Source of the DNA: an uncultured Coriobacteriaceae bacterium
GTDB taxonomy: Bacteria > Actinomycetota > Coriobacteriia > Coriobacteriales > Atopobiaceae
Reading direction: 5' to 3'
DNA: 64,000 bases
Assembly (NCBI GenBank): GCA_902793465.1
Contig: CADBDT010000015.1
Coordinates: 17,948 to 81,947 of the forward strand
The notes beneath the pieces were generated by a model. The model was not told the origin of the DNA. It did not search any database and was given only the letters and a program-made list of their open reading frames with translations. A program made the position numbers and the translations under genes. Positions 1 to 8,105 of this stretch are shown here, in pieces; positions within the stretch are counted from its first letter, which is position 1; the number at the start of each line of letters is the position of its first letter.

Positions 1-689
1 GGAAGTGCCAGCCGGCGCTATTCATGCTCGATGCGTACGGCGGGCAGTAGACGCCCACCATGCTGCCCTCCACCTTCTCCAGGTTGAAGAACGTCTGGTC
101 GGCGGCGAGCGCATCGACTATGGTGGGGTAGGGCTTCTCCTGTTTGTGTTCGCTCCGCACGTTCATCTTGTCAAACGTGCCGTCGATGCGCACGGCATAG
201 AAGTTGTTGATTCCCAGCTCTGCCACGCGGCCGTCGAGCTGCTTGAGCAGGGCCTCGAAGCTCGCGGCGCCGGAGACGTCGAGGGTCTCGTCGGAATCGA
301 GGAAGGTGACGTTGCCGAACGGGATCGTTGCGGTGTCCTCCATGAGGTTGACGCTGCCGTCGCCGGCCGCTTGCCACACCTTGCCGTCGAGCATGACCAG
401 CTCCCCGTCCAGGCCGTCGAACGTGCCGATTCCCGTGTCGCCGTGCTTCTTCAAGTCGCCCACGGTCACGCTGCCCTCGAAGTCTCCCTCGGTCAGGCTC
501 TGCAGCAGCGATACTTGGTACAGGGCCTCGCGGTTCTGCGTCTCGGTTGCGTTTTCCGCTGGCTGCGCTCCCGACTGCGCTCCCGACTGTGTATTCGCCT
601 GCGTCCCTGGCTGCGCGCAGCCGCCAAGGGCGATCGCTCCCGTAAGGACCGCGCCCGCAAGCACGCTTGTTACCGATTTCCTTAACATG
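1..689 (-). CDS. Alpha-acetolactate decarboxylase, lipoprotein form (partial, runs off the left edge)
   Basis: Decarboxylates 2-acetolactate to acetoin (EC 4.1.1.5). Reading leftwards from the ATG at 689 gives 229 codons with no stop, so the C-terminus lies outside the window. The family signature F-D-G-L-D-G-E-L followed by V-x-L-D-G is visible near residues 85-100, and P-F-G-N-V-x-F follows further on. The metal-binding histidines of the family should lie just beyond the edge; the visible end reads N-S-A-G-W-H-F. The first 24 residues form a lipoprotein signal (M-L-R-K, a hydrophobic stretch, L-G-G-C at 21-24), then a Gln/Ala/Ser-rich linker, so the enzyme is predicted to be anchored outside the membrane. 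A strong GGAGAGG ribosome site precedes the start. The family assignment is secure; export is inferred from the lipobox. Confidence 0.85.
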
Positions 690-703
690 GCCACTCTCCT
701 CTC

Positions 704-919
704 CTAGACAGAACAATGATATACGACAGGCCACCCGAGGGCGCTTTTTGCCTGCTGCTCGGCAGTGCGTGTCTTACCGCACCATTTTGCACCTCGGATA
801 AGCACGGAACCAGCATAGCTTAGCCGCTCAAGAAGCTCGTCCGCGATTCGTGGAAGGTATTCGGCGGCTACTGGATCTTCCTTTCGACTGTGACAGGCAG
901 ATTGTAGAATTTTTGACAT
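704..919 (-). pseudogene. Truncated DUF4143-family AAA ATPase (N-terminal fragment)
   Basis: About 70 residues starting M-S-K-I-L carry the usual opening of DUF4143 ATPases: a Y-L-P-R-I-A-D-E-L-L block, then a Walker A loop G-A-K-W-C-G-K-T. The frame then runs into an unrelated tail and a stop. Family members are normally near 400 residues, so the Walker B motif, the lid and the whole C-terminal nuclease-like domain are missing. It lies just upstream of the acetolactate decarboxylase gene on the same strand. An intact relative of a different subtype sits at 1559-2926. Two copies of GCAGATTGTAG flank the start and may mark a rearrangement. Confidence 0.6.
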
Positions 920-1558
920 GCAGATTGTAGTAATTACGGTGGTCAAACTGTTGTTAAGGCAAAACCCTCCTGCGCTGGAGAGGCTGACTATCTTTGGTAC
1001 GTCGCGCGTGCGGTCGCCGGAGTTCGCCGTCATCGGCATCTCCGGGAGCGCGCGCGAGGTGGGTGACTGCGAATATGTGCTTCCCATACGATGCTCTAGG
1101 GCGTGCGCACTTCCGGGACAAAGGCATCCCTACCGTGTACGGTTCCGGCCGATAACCGCGCACGGTAGGGACCCGTCCGTCCCAGAACCGTACACGGTGG
1201 CGGAGCCGTGGCCGCGACTGCCCACGGCTTAGCTTAACGGCGCTGGGGGGAGCCCCTTCGTTGAGACGGACTTCTCGCGAGCAGAATGCTGGACGACAGC
1301 GCCGAGCGACTCAAGGTCGTCTTTCGTGCGGCAAAGCAGCTGTAGACGTTTTGGAAGGGCCTCTTTTTTGCCGTTCATGCTTTAACGTCACAGCTCCGTG
1401 AATGGAGAACCGAATTCTGCTCTTTCGCGGGCTGACCATCCGATATTCGCGTCCATCAGAGTAATACTTTACAATACGTTGTATAATTATGTCTGGAAAC
1501 TTTGCAAAATGTAGTAATACGGGAATCTGAAACATAGCATAGTGGAATTGAGGTCGTC
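920..1558. other. Gene-free stretch with one perfect inverted repeat
   Basis: No convincing coding frame was found. A 14-bp perfect inverted repeat, ACCGTGTACGGTTC at 1132-1145 and its complement at 1185-1198, encloses about 40 bases. The last 100 bases before 1559 are AT-rich and presumably hold the promoter of the ATPase gene, but no clear -35/-10 pair stands out. Confidence 0.5.
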
Positions 1559-2926
1559 ATGCTCAAACGAAAGCTCTACCGGGAACTGCTGGCCTGGCAC
1601 CACGAGCACGGCCGCAAGGCCCTCCTGCTTACGGGAGCCAGGCAGGTGGGAAAGAGCACGCTTGTACGCAAGCTGGGAAACGAGTCATACGAGCGATTCG
1701 TCGAGATAAACCTCGCGCTCAATGACGCCGCGCGCGAGGCGCTTGCAAGCTCTCGCGACATGAACGACTTCCTACGTCGCGTGTCCCTCTTCGCGGATGG
1801 TCCGATGCCGCATGGGTCCACGCTCGTCTTTATCGACGAGGTGCAGGAGTTGCCGGGAGTCATGACCATGGCAAAGGCCCTCGTTGAGGACGGGAGGTAC
1901 GACTACGCCTTTTCTGGATCAATGCTGGGAACGGAGTTCAAGGGAGTGCGATCCTACCCGGTCGGTTTTGTACGGGAAATGACTCTGCGTCCGATGGACT
2001 TCGAGGAGTTCATGTGGGCGGCTGGCGCAAGCGAGACGGCGATTGCGGAGGTCGGAGACTGCGTAGCCGACCAGAAGCCCGTCGAGGGCTACCTCCACGA
2101 CGCTATGCTCTCGTACTGGCGCACGTACCTCGTCGTTGGAGGCATGCCCGAGGTCGTGCAGGCGTTTGTCGACTCTGGGGGCGACCTTGCCGAGGTTCGC
2201 GAAATCCAAAGCGGACTGGTGATGGGCTATCGAAGGGACATCGCAAAGTATGCGGGGCGCCGCGCGCTAAACGTGCAGGCGATATTCGACCAGCTTCCTC
2301 TGCAGCTCGACAACGACTCGCGGCGATTCGTGCTCAATTCCATTAACGACGAGGCACGCTACAACGCCTACAGGCAGGACTTCGTGTGGCTCGTGAACGC
2401 CGGTGTCGGACTTAAGACGAACCTTGTGCGTGAGCCCAAACGCCCGCTCCAGATAACGGAGCGACCGGGGATGTTTAAGCTGTACCAGTCCGACACCGGA
2501 ATGCTCGTAAGTCGCTATCCCGTACAGACCGCTCGCGACATATACCTCGATTCAAAGGTCCCCAACCTCGGCGGCGTGTACGAAAACGCGCTGGCGCAGG
2601 AGCTCGTGTGCAAGGGGCACGACCTGTTTTACTACGTGGGAAAAAAGCGCGGTGAGGTGGACTTCGTGATCGAGTCCGACGCGGGCAGGGTCGTACCCGT
2701 CGAGGCGAAGTCTGGAAGGAACACGCGTGCCCATGCGGCACTCAACAACCTGCTGGCAGCCAAGGAGTACGCGCTCGACCTCGGCGTGGTGTTCTCGCGC
2801 CTGAACGTCGAGCGGGATGGGAAGGTGCTCTATCTACCCTGGTATGCCGTCCCCTTTACTGGACGTGCGATTGGCAACGACGCGCACGACACGCGGGGCT
2901 TGCGCATGACGCTGCCCTCCCTATGA
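1559..2926 (+). CDS. ATPase with DUF4143 C-terminal domain
   Basis: A 455-residue protein. An N-terminal AAA domain has Walker A at residues 25-33 (G-A-R-Q-V-G-K-S) and Walker B as V-F-I-D-E-V-Q-E-L. The C-terminal DUF4143 part ends in a PD-(D/E)xK-like core: G-E-V-D-F-V-I-E, then V-P-V-E-A-K-S-G. The length is typical. These proteins are common singletons in anaerobe genomes; their role is unproven, though the nuclease-like fold suggests DNA handling or defence. The upstream Shine-Dalgarno is weak (GAATTGAGGTCGTC). The gene stands alone, between a broken relative and the decayed hipBA locus, which fits an accessory region. Confidence 0.85.
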   Translation: MLKRKLYRELLAWHHEHGRKALLLTGARQVGKSTLVRKLGNESYERFVEINLALNDAAREALASSRDMNDFLRRVSLFADGPMPHGSTLVFIDEVQELPGVMTMAKALVEDGRYDYAFSGSMLGTEFKGVRSYPVGFVREMTLRPMDFEEFMWAAGASETAIAEVGDCVADQKPVEGYLHDAMLSYWRTYLVVGGMPEVVQAFVDSGGDLAEVREIQSGLVMGYRRDIAKYAGRRALNVQAIFDQLPLQLDNDSRRFVLNSINDEARYNAYRQDFVWLVNAGVGLKTNLVREPKRPLQITERPGMFKLYQSDTGMLVSRYPVQTARDIYLDSKVPNLGGVYENALAQELVCKGHDLFYYVGKKRGEVDFVIESDAGRVVPVEAKSGRNTRAHAALNNLLAAKEYALDLGVVFSRLNVERDGKVLYLPWYAVPFTGRAIGNDAHDTRGLRMTLPSL

Positions 2927-3073
2927 GGGATAACTTGGCCAAAAAAGACAGGGCATTCACAAGCACCCGCTACCCGTGGCGCTGACGCCGTTTCTTATTC
3001 GCGTGAAGCTTGTCTGTGAGCTTGGGGCAAGCTGTTGCGGCTTGTCCCCGTTTTTTAGTTAAGCTGGGTGGTG

Positions 3074-3107
3074 ACCTATCAAAGGGGGAGTACCCCCTTT
3101 GATAGGT
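3074..3107. repeat. Short perfect palindrome (15-bp arms, AGTA loop)
   Basis: Arms ACCTATCAAAGGGGG and its exact complement flank AGTA. The same design, with TCAAGGGGG arms, recurs at 27001-27039 and as the outer shell of the nested repeat at 17341-17546. Here it lies where the first part of hipB should be, and its right arm runs into the surviving hipB frame. Confidence 0.85.
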
Positions 3108-3362
3108 TTTGCGGCAAAGGACCGACATGAGCAGCCAACCAATCAGGATTTCTCGGAACGCACCGTCTATTCGTTTGAGCTTGGCGAGAAGCCCGGGATC
3201 CACCTGTCCAAGATGCTTGCCATATACGAGGCGCTCGGACTTGTGCTCAAGGTCGAGGTGGTTGATCCGCCACAGCTGTCAGGCTCCGAAGGGCTATCGA
3301 GCGAGCGAGTTATCGCAGACTTCCTGGCACAGGTGAGAGGGGATCTTTATGGCACGGACTGA
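3099..3362 (+). pseudogene. hipB: HipB-like antitoxin remnant, N-terminus lost
   Basis: The frame keeps the second half of a HipB-type XRE helix-turn-helix: S-E-R-T-V-Y-S-F-E-L-G-E-K, then L-S-K-M-L-A-I-Y-E-A-L-G-L. The first helices, about 25 residues, are missing; the sequence there is the palindrome at 3074-3107. The available start codons lie in or just after the repeat and have no good ribosome site. The stop overlaps the hipA start by 14 bases, the usual hipBA arrangement. Helix-turn-helix homology is judged from the pattern; loss of function is inferred. Confidence 0.6.
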
Positions 3363-3698
3363 GCTGTTCGTCATCATCGAGGGGATGCCCGCTGGAATAC
3401 TGAGACAGGACTCAACGGGGCAGATTTACTTCCGATATGCGGACGGCTATCGGGGAACGCCGTTTTCGCTCTCCCTCCGGTCACTTTGCGGGATAAGGCA
3501 CTGGCCGAAGTTTTAGGCAGGCATGGGCTCACTGAGTCCGTGTGCCTTGAATGCATGGTGCGGCTCGCGCAATGTATACCGCCTGCGATGGAGCAGGTCT
3601 TTGAGGAGAATTTCCTGGTGCCCGGCATGGACGAGCTTGGCGCGCACCTGTTGGAACCCGCTAAGAAGAACTGTGCCCGCACTCTTGACCTGCTTTAG
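3349..3698 (+). pseudogene. hipA: HipA-like kinase toxin, internally deleted and frameshifted
   Basis: The ATG at 3349 opens a HipA-type N-terminus (M-A-R-T-E-L-F-V-I-I-E-G, then a Y-x-F-R-Y-A-D-G-Y pattern) but stops at 3516 after 55 residues. An overlapping frame from about 3486 encodes 70 residues resembling a HipA C-terminal helical end. The central kinase core, some 250 residues, is absent. Together with the headless hipB this is a dead toxin-antitoxin module. Assignment of the C-terminal piece is less certain than that of the N-terminal piece. Confidence 0.55.
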
Positions 3699-3826
3699 TG
3701 GTTGAAGACAGGATTTCAATGAGCCAAATTCAATCAAGCTCGCGAGAATTCAATGCATGGCAAGCTCGGTCGTCTCGCCCTCTGCTCCACCACCAATAAC
3801 CGTGCGCTCCCAAGCGGGAAGGCGGC

Positions 3827-3847
3827 GTGCCGTGAGGGGATATTCCC
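3827..3847. repeat. Single arm of the GGGATACTCCC-type palindrome
   Basis: GTGCCGTGAGGGGATATTCCC matches one arm of the long palindromes at 25957 and 47191, but no complementary arm follows. It appears to be a truncated copy just past the 3' end of the SnoaL-like gene. Confidence 0.6.
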
Positions 3848-3892
3848 AATGCGCACGGCGCTGCAGGCAGTGCGATTTGCTATCCAAACGGC

Positions 3893-4357
3893 TTACGCCT
3901 GGTCCGCGTCCTTGTTCATCGTGCGCACGGTTCTCTGCGCAAGGATGGGGTATGCCTTTGTGAACCCGCCCTCGTGGTGATAGCAGTATCTGCGAATGAG
4001 GCCGTTTTCGTCCATCGTGCACGTAATGATGCCGCGCGACTCGTACGGGGTGTTTTGGGGAGGGATGGAAATGCCGCCGGGCATCTCCCAAACGCCCGTC
4101 CACGTGCCCGTTTCCATATACTGCAAAAAGACGAAGTCGCCGTCCTCAAGCAGATGCTCCACCTCAAAGTGGGTGTCGGGGAAGGCCGCCCAATAGCGGT
4201 CGGACATGTCTGCGTAGTTGCCCGCACCCATCTCCTCCCAGTTGGTCTCGGCGGACCTGCGTCGGAAGTCCGGCGCAAAGCAAGCAACTACGGCGGCGGA
4301 GTCGTGGTTGTTCTGCGCCTCAACGAAACGCTTCATCGTATCGATGTTCTTGGGCAT
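3893..4357 (-). CDS. SnoaL-like / ester cyclase family protein (NTF2-like fold)
   Basis: A 154-residue protein with the SnoaL_2 pattern: an early helix (F-V-E-A-Q-N-N-H-D), A-C-F-A-P-D-F, a central A-F-P-D-T-H-F-E-V-E-H-L, and a late strand region with G-x-W. Members fold as small alpha+beta barrels and range from polyketide cyclases to proteins of unknown activity, so the substrate cannot be stated. The start at M-P-K-N-I (4357) is chosen because AGAGAGGAACGTACC precedes it; the longer upstream frame has no ribosome site. The gene is isolated. Confidence 0.75.
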   Translation of the reverse strand: MPKNIDTMKRFVEAQNNHDSAAVVACFAPDFRRRSAETNWEEMGAGNYADMSDRYWAAFPDTHFEVEHLLEDGDFVFLQYMETGTWTGVWEMPGGISIPPQNTPYESRGIITCTMDENGLIRRYCYHHEGGFTKAYPILAQRTVRTMNKDADQA

Positions 4358-5215
4358 GGTACGTTCCTCTCTTGAGTTTCTTGTCGTGACATTTGGGATT
4401 GCATGTAAGTAATAGTATATGTCACCGCCAGCCATGCCTTCCAGCCATACCTGCAACTTGTCCTAGAACGCAAACAGATCGTCTGTCGTAACGGCGGCCA
4501 CCGCAATGCCGGCATGCGCGCCCGAGAGCTCCCTAAGAACCTATTGCCAAATAAAGGATAGAAAATGGTTATGTTTGATAAAAAGTAAGGTTTTGCAGAT
4601 AAGTTTTACCAGATATATGGGCAATGAGAGGGAACGGGACCGTTTGCCATATTTGCGACGCGACGCGCAGCCCACCCTCTACGGAGCGTTACGGCGCAAG
4701 CCTGCCGATAATCCCGTGCGTCCGCTCGAAAAGCGTTTGTCCGATTTTGGTCGACGCTTCCGCGTCCTCTGCGACCTTCTTGATCGGGCGGGGACGGCGA
4801 AGGGTCCGTTCGCTTCCAAACAGGGGACATGTGTTTGAAATTTCGGTCTCATTCGCCCGTACGGGCGTTATGGCACCCCGCAAAGCTGCAGGTCAGAGGC
4901 ACCGCGAATAAGGCCCCGTAAATCCGGGTGCCCAAATTTCAAACACTTCGGCGGCATTTCGAAGTGAACGGGGGTCTCGCCATCCCCGTCCTAGGCTCTC
5001 CGAAAACCCATGGCGGCTCGAGCCGTATGCCGGGGTGCTCCCTGCGCGGGACGATTGCCTCCGTCCCCATCGTCCGCGGATTGGAAACCACGGCTCTTGA
5101 CTCATCTTTAGCGGCAGGCCTCTGCCCCTTTGTCCTTAAACAGTAAAGAAGAGTAAAATGTAATAGAATCAGTAAACGAAAGTAAGAATTCCCACCAATA
5201 GTAAATGAGGTAGAT
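4358..5215. other. Gene-poor stretch with repeats and gene debris
   Basis: No frame here resembles a complete protein. A perfect 13-bp inverted repeat (GTGTTTGAAATTT at 4831-4843, complement at 4934-4946) encloses about 90 bases. The minus strand around 4700-4790 could encode a helical C-terminal fragment (K-K-V-A-E-D-A-E-A-S-T-K-I-G-Q), possibly old gene debris. An IS end-like sequence lies at 5097-5135. The AT-rich 5140-5210 probably carries the promoter for the ATPase gene. Confidence 0.4.
5097..5135. repeat. Isolated copy of the IS1595-remnant terminal repeat
   Basis: TTGACTCATCTTTAGCGGCA and the following bases to 5135 match the right terminal repeat of the element at 6287-6831 with a few differences. 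It is inverted relative to the copy at 6287-6327, so the two bracket the AAA ATPase gene. Confidence 0.7.
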
Positions 5216-6265
5216 GTGCGTATGGCGGCTTCCCAGAATCCCTATACCGTAACCTTTGGCAAGGAGCCACAGTCCCTCATACCAAGGACAATGCAACAGT
5301 CGATGATCCTAGACGAGTTCCGACGGGACAACCCGAGCAATCAAGTCTATGTGATTGTTGGTCCTCGGGGATCGGGCAAGACCGTGTTCATGACCAGCGT
5401 ATCAAAGAAGCTTGCGCGGGAGGACGGATGGATAACCATAGAGCTCAATCCCGAGCGTAGCCTACTGGAAGGCCTGGTCGCCAAGCTAAACAGCGAACGA
5501 AATCTGGTCGGTCTTTTCCGCGATGCGCAAATAAACCTTTCGTTCCTTGGGCTTGGGGTGCAGATAGAAGGCGCGCCACCCGTTGTGGATATCGAGGTGG
5601 CAATCACGCGAATGCTCGAAAGCATCAAGCGTCACAACAAGCGGCTGCTAATCACAGTTGACGAGATCACAAGCACCCCGGCAATGCGAGAGTTTGCGAG
5701 CGCATTCCAAATCTTCCTGCGTCAGGATTTGCCCATTTACCTGCTCATGACCGGATTGTACGAAAACGTGAGCGACCTCCAGAACGAAAAGAGCCTCACG
5801 TTTCTCTATCGTGCGCCCAAAGTTGAGCTGAAGCCGCTCAACTTGGGGACAATTGCGCGCAACTACCGAAGGACGCTTCGTGTGCCGAGCGACAGCTCTT
5901 TGGAGATGGCGCGCCTGACGCGTGGGTACTCGTTTGCGTTCCAAGTCTTGGGCTACCTTACGTGGGAGGCGGGCGAGCTGTCCGAAGAGGTAATGGACGA
6001 ATATCGCCAGTATCTCGACGACTACGTGTACGATAAGGTCTGGTCGGAACTCTCGGCAGGAGACAGGCGGCTTGCCGTGGGCATCGCGAAGTCGAAGACC
6101 GGCAAAGTCTCTGACGTGCGTGGTATTTTGGGAATGGAGACGAACCAGTTCAACCCGTACCGTCGCAGGCTCATTCGCAAGGGCGTTATTACCGGGGAGG
6201 AGCGCGGCTACGTGAGATTTATTCTCCCCTGCTTCGAGGATTACGTAATCGAGCACGAAGAGTAA
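5216..6265 (+). CDS. AAA ATPase with C-terminal winged-helix-like domain (archaeal ATPase/STAND-like)
   Basis: A 349-residue P-loop ATPase with Walker A at residues 48-56 (V-G-P-R-G-S-G-K-T) and Walker B L-L-I-T-V-D-E-I near 142-149. A lid region follows (Y-R-R-T-L-R-V-P, then L-T-R-G-Y-S-F-A-F-Q). The last 100 residues are helical with a winged-helix feel: F-N-P-Y-R-R-R-L-I-R-K-G-V-I, then R-G-Y-V-R-F. This resembles orphan ATPases seen near mobile or defence loci; no function can be named. The GTG start at 5216 sits 6 bases after GAGGTA; ATG 5222 is the alternative. It lies between two oppositely oriented IS-end repeats (5097 and 6287), suggesting it moved as cargo or was trapped. Confidence 0.75.
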   Translation: MRMAASQNPYTVTFGKEPQSLIPRTMQQSMILDEFRRDNPSNQVYVIVGPRGSGKTVFMTSVSKKLAREDGWITIELNPERSLLEGLVAKLNSERNLVGLFRDAQINLSFLGLGVQIEGAPPVVDIEVAITRMLESIKRHNKRLLITVDEITSTPAMREFASAFQIFLRQDLPIYLLMTGLYENVSDLQNEKSLTFLYRAPKVELKPLNLGTIARNYRRTLRVPSDSSLEMARLTRGYSFAFQVLGYLTWEAGELSEEVMDEYRQYLDDYVYDKVWSELSAGDRRLAVGIAKSKTGKVSDVRGILGMETNQFNPYRRRLIRKGVITGEERGYVRFILPCFEDYVIEHEE

Positions 6266-6286
6266 CGCGTCTGGGATGCCGTGCTC

Positions 6287-6831
6287 GGGACAAAGGGGAC
6301 GGAGGCCTGCCACTAAAGATGAGTCAAGAGCAGGCCATTCCTGTCCGGCCCAAGTGACATCATAGGGCCAGACAACCCACGATGGAAGGGGGCCGGATGG
6401 CCGGGAGGACCAAGTCGGTGGCGAGGACTGCGGGGCAGAACTCGCGGCCGAGGATGTGCGCGAACATGGTCGAGCTCATAGGGAGGTTCGGGAGCGAGGA
6501 GGCGTGCGAGCTCCACATGCTGTCGCTCAGGTGGCCGGACGGGTTCGAGTGCCCGCGCTGCGGCCACGGCTCGTACGTGCGGGTGGCCGGGCGCAGGGAG
6601 TTCAGGTGCTCGTCGTGCTCCTGGCAGTTCTCGGCGACGAGCGGGACCTGCCTCGCGCACACCATGCTGCCGCTCGCGAAGTGGTTCCGCGCAGCGTTCA
6701 TGGTCATGAATTTCCCCCACTATTGTCGAAGGGGCGCTAGGCCTGCCGGACTCGTTGGGGAGGGTGGCATGAGCTGCGAGACCCGCTCCCTTGACTCATC
6801 TTTAGTGGCAGGCCTCCGTCCCCTTTGTCCC
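6287..6831 (+). mobile_element. IS1595/ISXO2-like remnant with perfect 41-bp terminal inverted repeats
   Basis: Bases 6287-6327 (beginning GGGACAAAGGGGACGG) are an exact inverted copy of 6791-6831. Between them only the N-terminal third of a transposase survives. At 545 bp it is about half the usual size of an IS1595-type element, so it is either a decayed insertion or a non-autonomous derivative. The perfect ends suggest recent mobilisation by a full-length relative elsewhere. Confidence 0.7.
6382..6720 (+). pseudogene. IS1595/ISXO2-like transposase, N-terminal zinc-ribbon fragment
   Basis: The conserved part, about 110 residues, has the family's opening: L-I-G-R-F-G-S-E-E-A-C, a zinc ribbon C-P-R-C-G-H, then C-S-S-C-S-W-Q-F-S, and a T-x-L-P-L-A-K-W-F-like segment. 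After about 6720 the frame continues into terminal-repeat sequence. The DDE-type catalytic domain is missing entirely, so it is inactive. Codon use is more GC-rich than in neighbouring genes. Confidence 0.7.
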
Positions 6832-6846
6832 GTCTCACGTGCTGAG

Positions 6847-7011
6847 GAAACGGCTGCATTTCGCACGCCACAAAAGGCACGTTTTGCGGGCCACGAAATG
6901 CAGAACGAGCCTATTCCTCAACAAAACCGCAGGTAAAGAGCTTATCGGAAAAACGGCTGCATTTCGCGTGCCGCAAAAGGCACGTTTCGCGGGCTACGAA
7001 ATGCGGGACGG
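6847..7011. repeat. Two tandem copies of a hairpin-forming unit
   Basis: Units at about 6847-6910 and 6950-7011 share GGCTGCATTTCGC, CAAAAGGCACGTTT and TACGAAATGC-like blocks. In each, CTGCATTTCGC pairs with the GCGGGCYACGAAATGC part to form a hairpin. They lie directly after the IS remnant and before the flavoprotein gene. No function is known to me. Confidence 0.6.
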
Positions 7012-7196
7012 ACCGACCACTTGGCAAAGTCGGAGATAGGGAGGACAAGCTCCCCGTCTCCTTTGCCTCGTCTCCCGAAGAAGCTAACGATAACAGAAAA
7101 TTATGAGTACAGATTATAGATAGGTATTTGTTATTGCTAGCCAGAAGCAATAAGCTATGAGCAAGCAGAACAAATCCCAGCCGAAGGATACACCGA

Positions 7197-8105
7197 ATGA
7201 ACATCGTAATTCTCAATGGAAGCCCGAGGCCAAAGGGCAACACGGCCGCCATGGTAGCCGCGTATAGGGAAGGGGCGCAGAGCGCGGGCCACACCGTAAC
7301 CGTCTTTGACGTGTGCCGCATGCGCGTGGCAGGATGCCTCGCCTGCGAACATTGTCACAAGCGCGAGCAGCGTACCTGCGTGCAAAAGGACGACATGCAG
7401 AGCATTTATCCCGCCCTCGACGAGGCAGACATGATCGTGCTTGCGAGTCCGGTGTACTATCACAGCCTCTCGGGCCAGCTGCAATGCGCAATACATCGCA
7501 TTTACGCGCTCGGATACCCGCGGCGCCTCAAAAAGGCCGCCCTGCTGCTGAGCTCGGGGAGCAAAGGCGTATACGACGGCGCCATCTACATCTACCAGCA
7601 CTCGTTCGTTGGCTGGCTCCACCTTGAGGATATGGGCATATATACCGCGGCCGGAGACGAAAACAAGTCGCCCGAGCTGCTCGATCGCCTGCGCGCCGCA
7701 GGTGCCGCGCTTACCAATTCCGACGATCACAACGTGGCGCGCCTTGTTATTCGGTCGGGCAACCTTACGCTTAGGGCGCCGCTCAACCAGACCCAGGCCG
7801 CCCGAGACCTCATGAACCGCCTACCCCTTACGGTGGTTGGACACGACTCTGGCGTGGACTACTGCTGCGAGCTAAAGGAGGGCACGTTCGACGAGGCCGA
7901 AAAGCAGCAGGGCTGGAAGAACGGCGACATAAGCGTGGCGGACGGTTGGTTTGCTCTGCTGTACGCAGGTGAGCAGGAGTCGGAACAGCATCGCGTAATG
8001 GTGGTGGCGCATCTGGACCAAGAGCAAAACGATCTTCTTTGCGCCCTGTCCGCCAAGGCAACGTTTGACCTATCGCTGGAGGAACCCTATGCAAAGAAAG
8101 CCTAA
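7197..8105 (+). CDS. NADPH-dependent FMN reductase/iron-sulfur-flavoprotein-like with C-terminal cyclophilin-like domain
   Basis: 302 residues in two parts. Residues 1 to about 180 are a flavodoxin-fold reductase: N-G-S-P-R-P-K-G-N-T phosphate loop, C-L-A-C-E-H-C-H near 45, and A-S-P-V-Y-Y-H-S around 83. The compact cysteine motif is that of multimeric flavodoxin-fold proteins, some of which bind Fe-S. From about 190 onwards the pattern L-T-L-R-A-P-L-N-x-T-Q-A-A-R-D-L, L-P-L-T, G-D-I-S-V-A-D-G-W is the cyclophilin-like fold (PF18050-like). The stop overlaps the next gene, which encodes a secreted version of the same domain, so the pair is probably one transcript. Substrate unknown. Confidence 0.75.
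   Translation: MNIVILNGSPRPKGNTAAMVAAYREGAQSAGHTVTVFDVCRMRVAGCLACEHCHKREQRTCVQKDDMQSIYPALDEADMIVLASPVYYHSLSGQLQCAIHRIYALGYPRRLKKAALLLSSGSKGVYDGAIYIYQHSFVGWLHLEDMGIYTAAGDENKSPELLDRLRAAGAALTNSDDHNVARLVIRSGNLTLRAPLNQTQAARDLMNRLPLTVVGHDSGVDYCCELKEGTFDEAEKQQGWKNGDISVADGWFALLYAGEQESEQHRVMVVAHLDQEQNDLLCALSAKATFDLSLEEPYAKKA

Noticed and set aside
918..1232. A 104-codon plus-strand frame near the left end
   Set aside because: No ribosome site, no domain, and its sequence runs through an inverted repeat; it is probably chance.
4606..4911. Several short frames on both strands
   Set aside because: They overlap each other, lack ribosome sites, and the region is full of inverted repeats. At most it is debris of an old gene.
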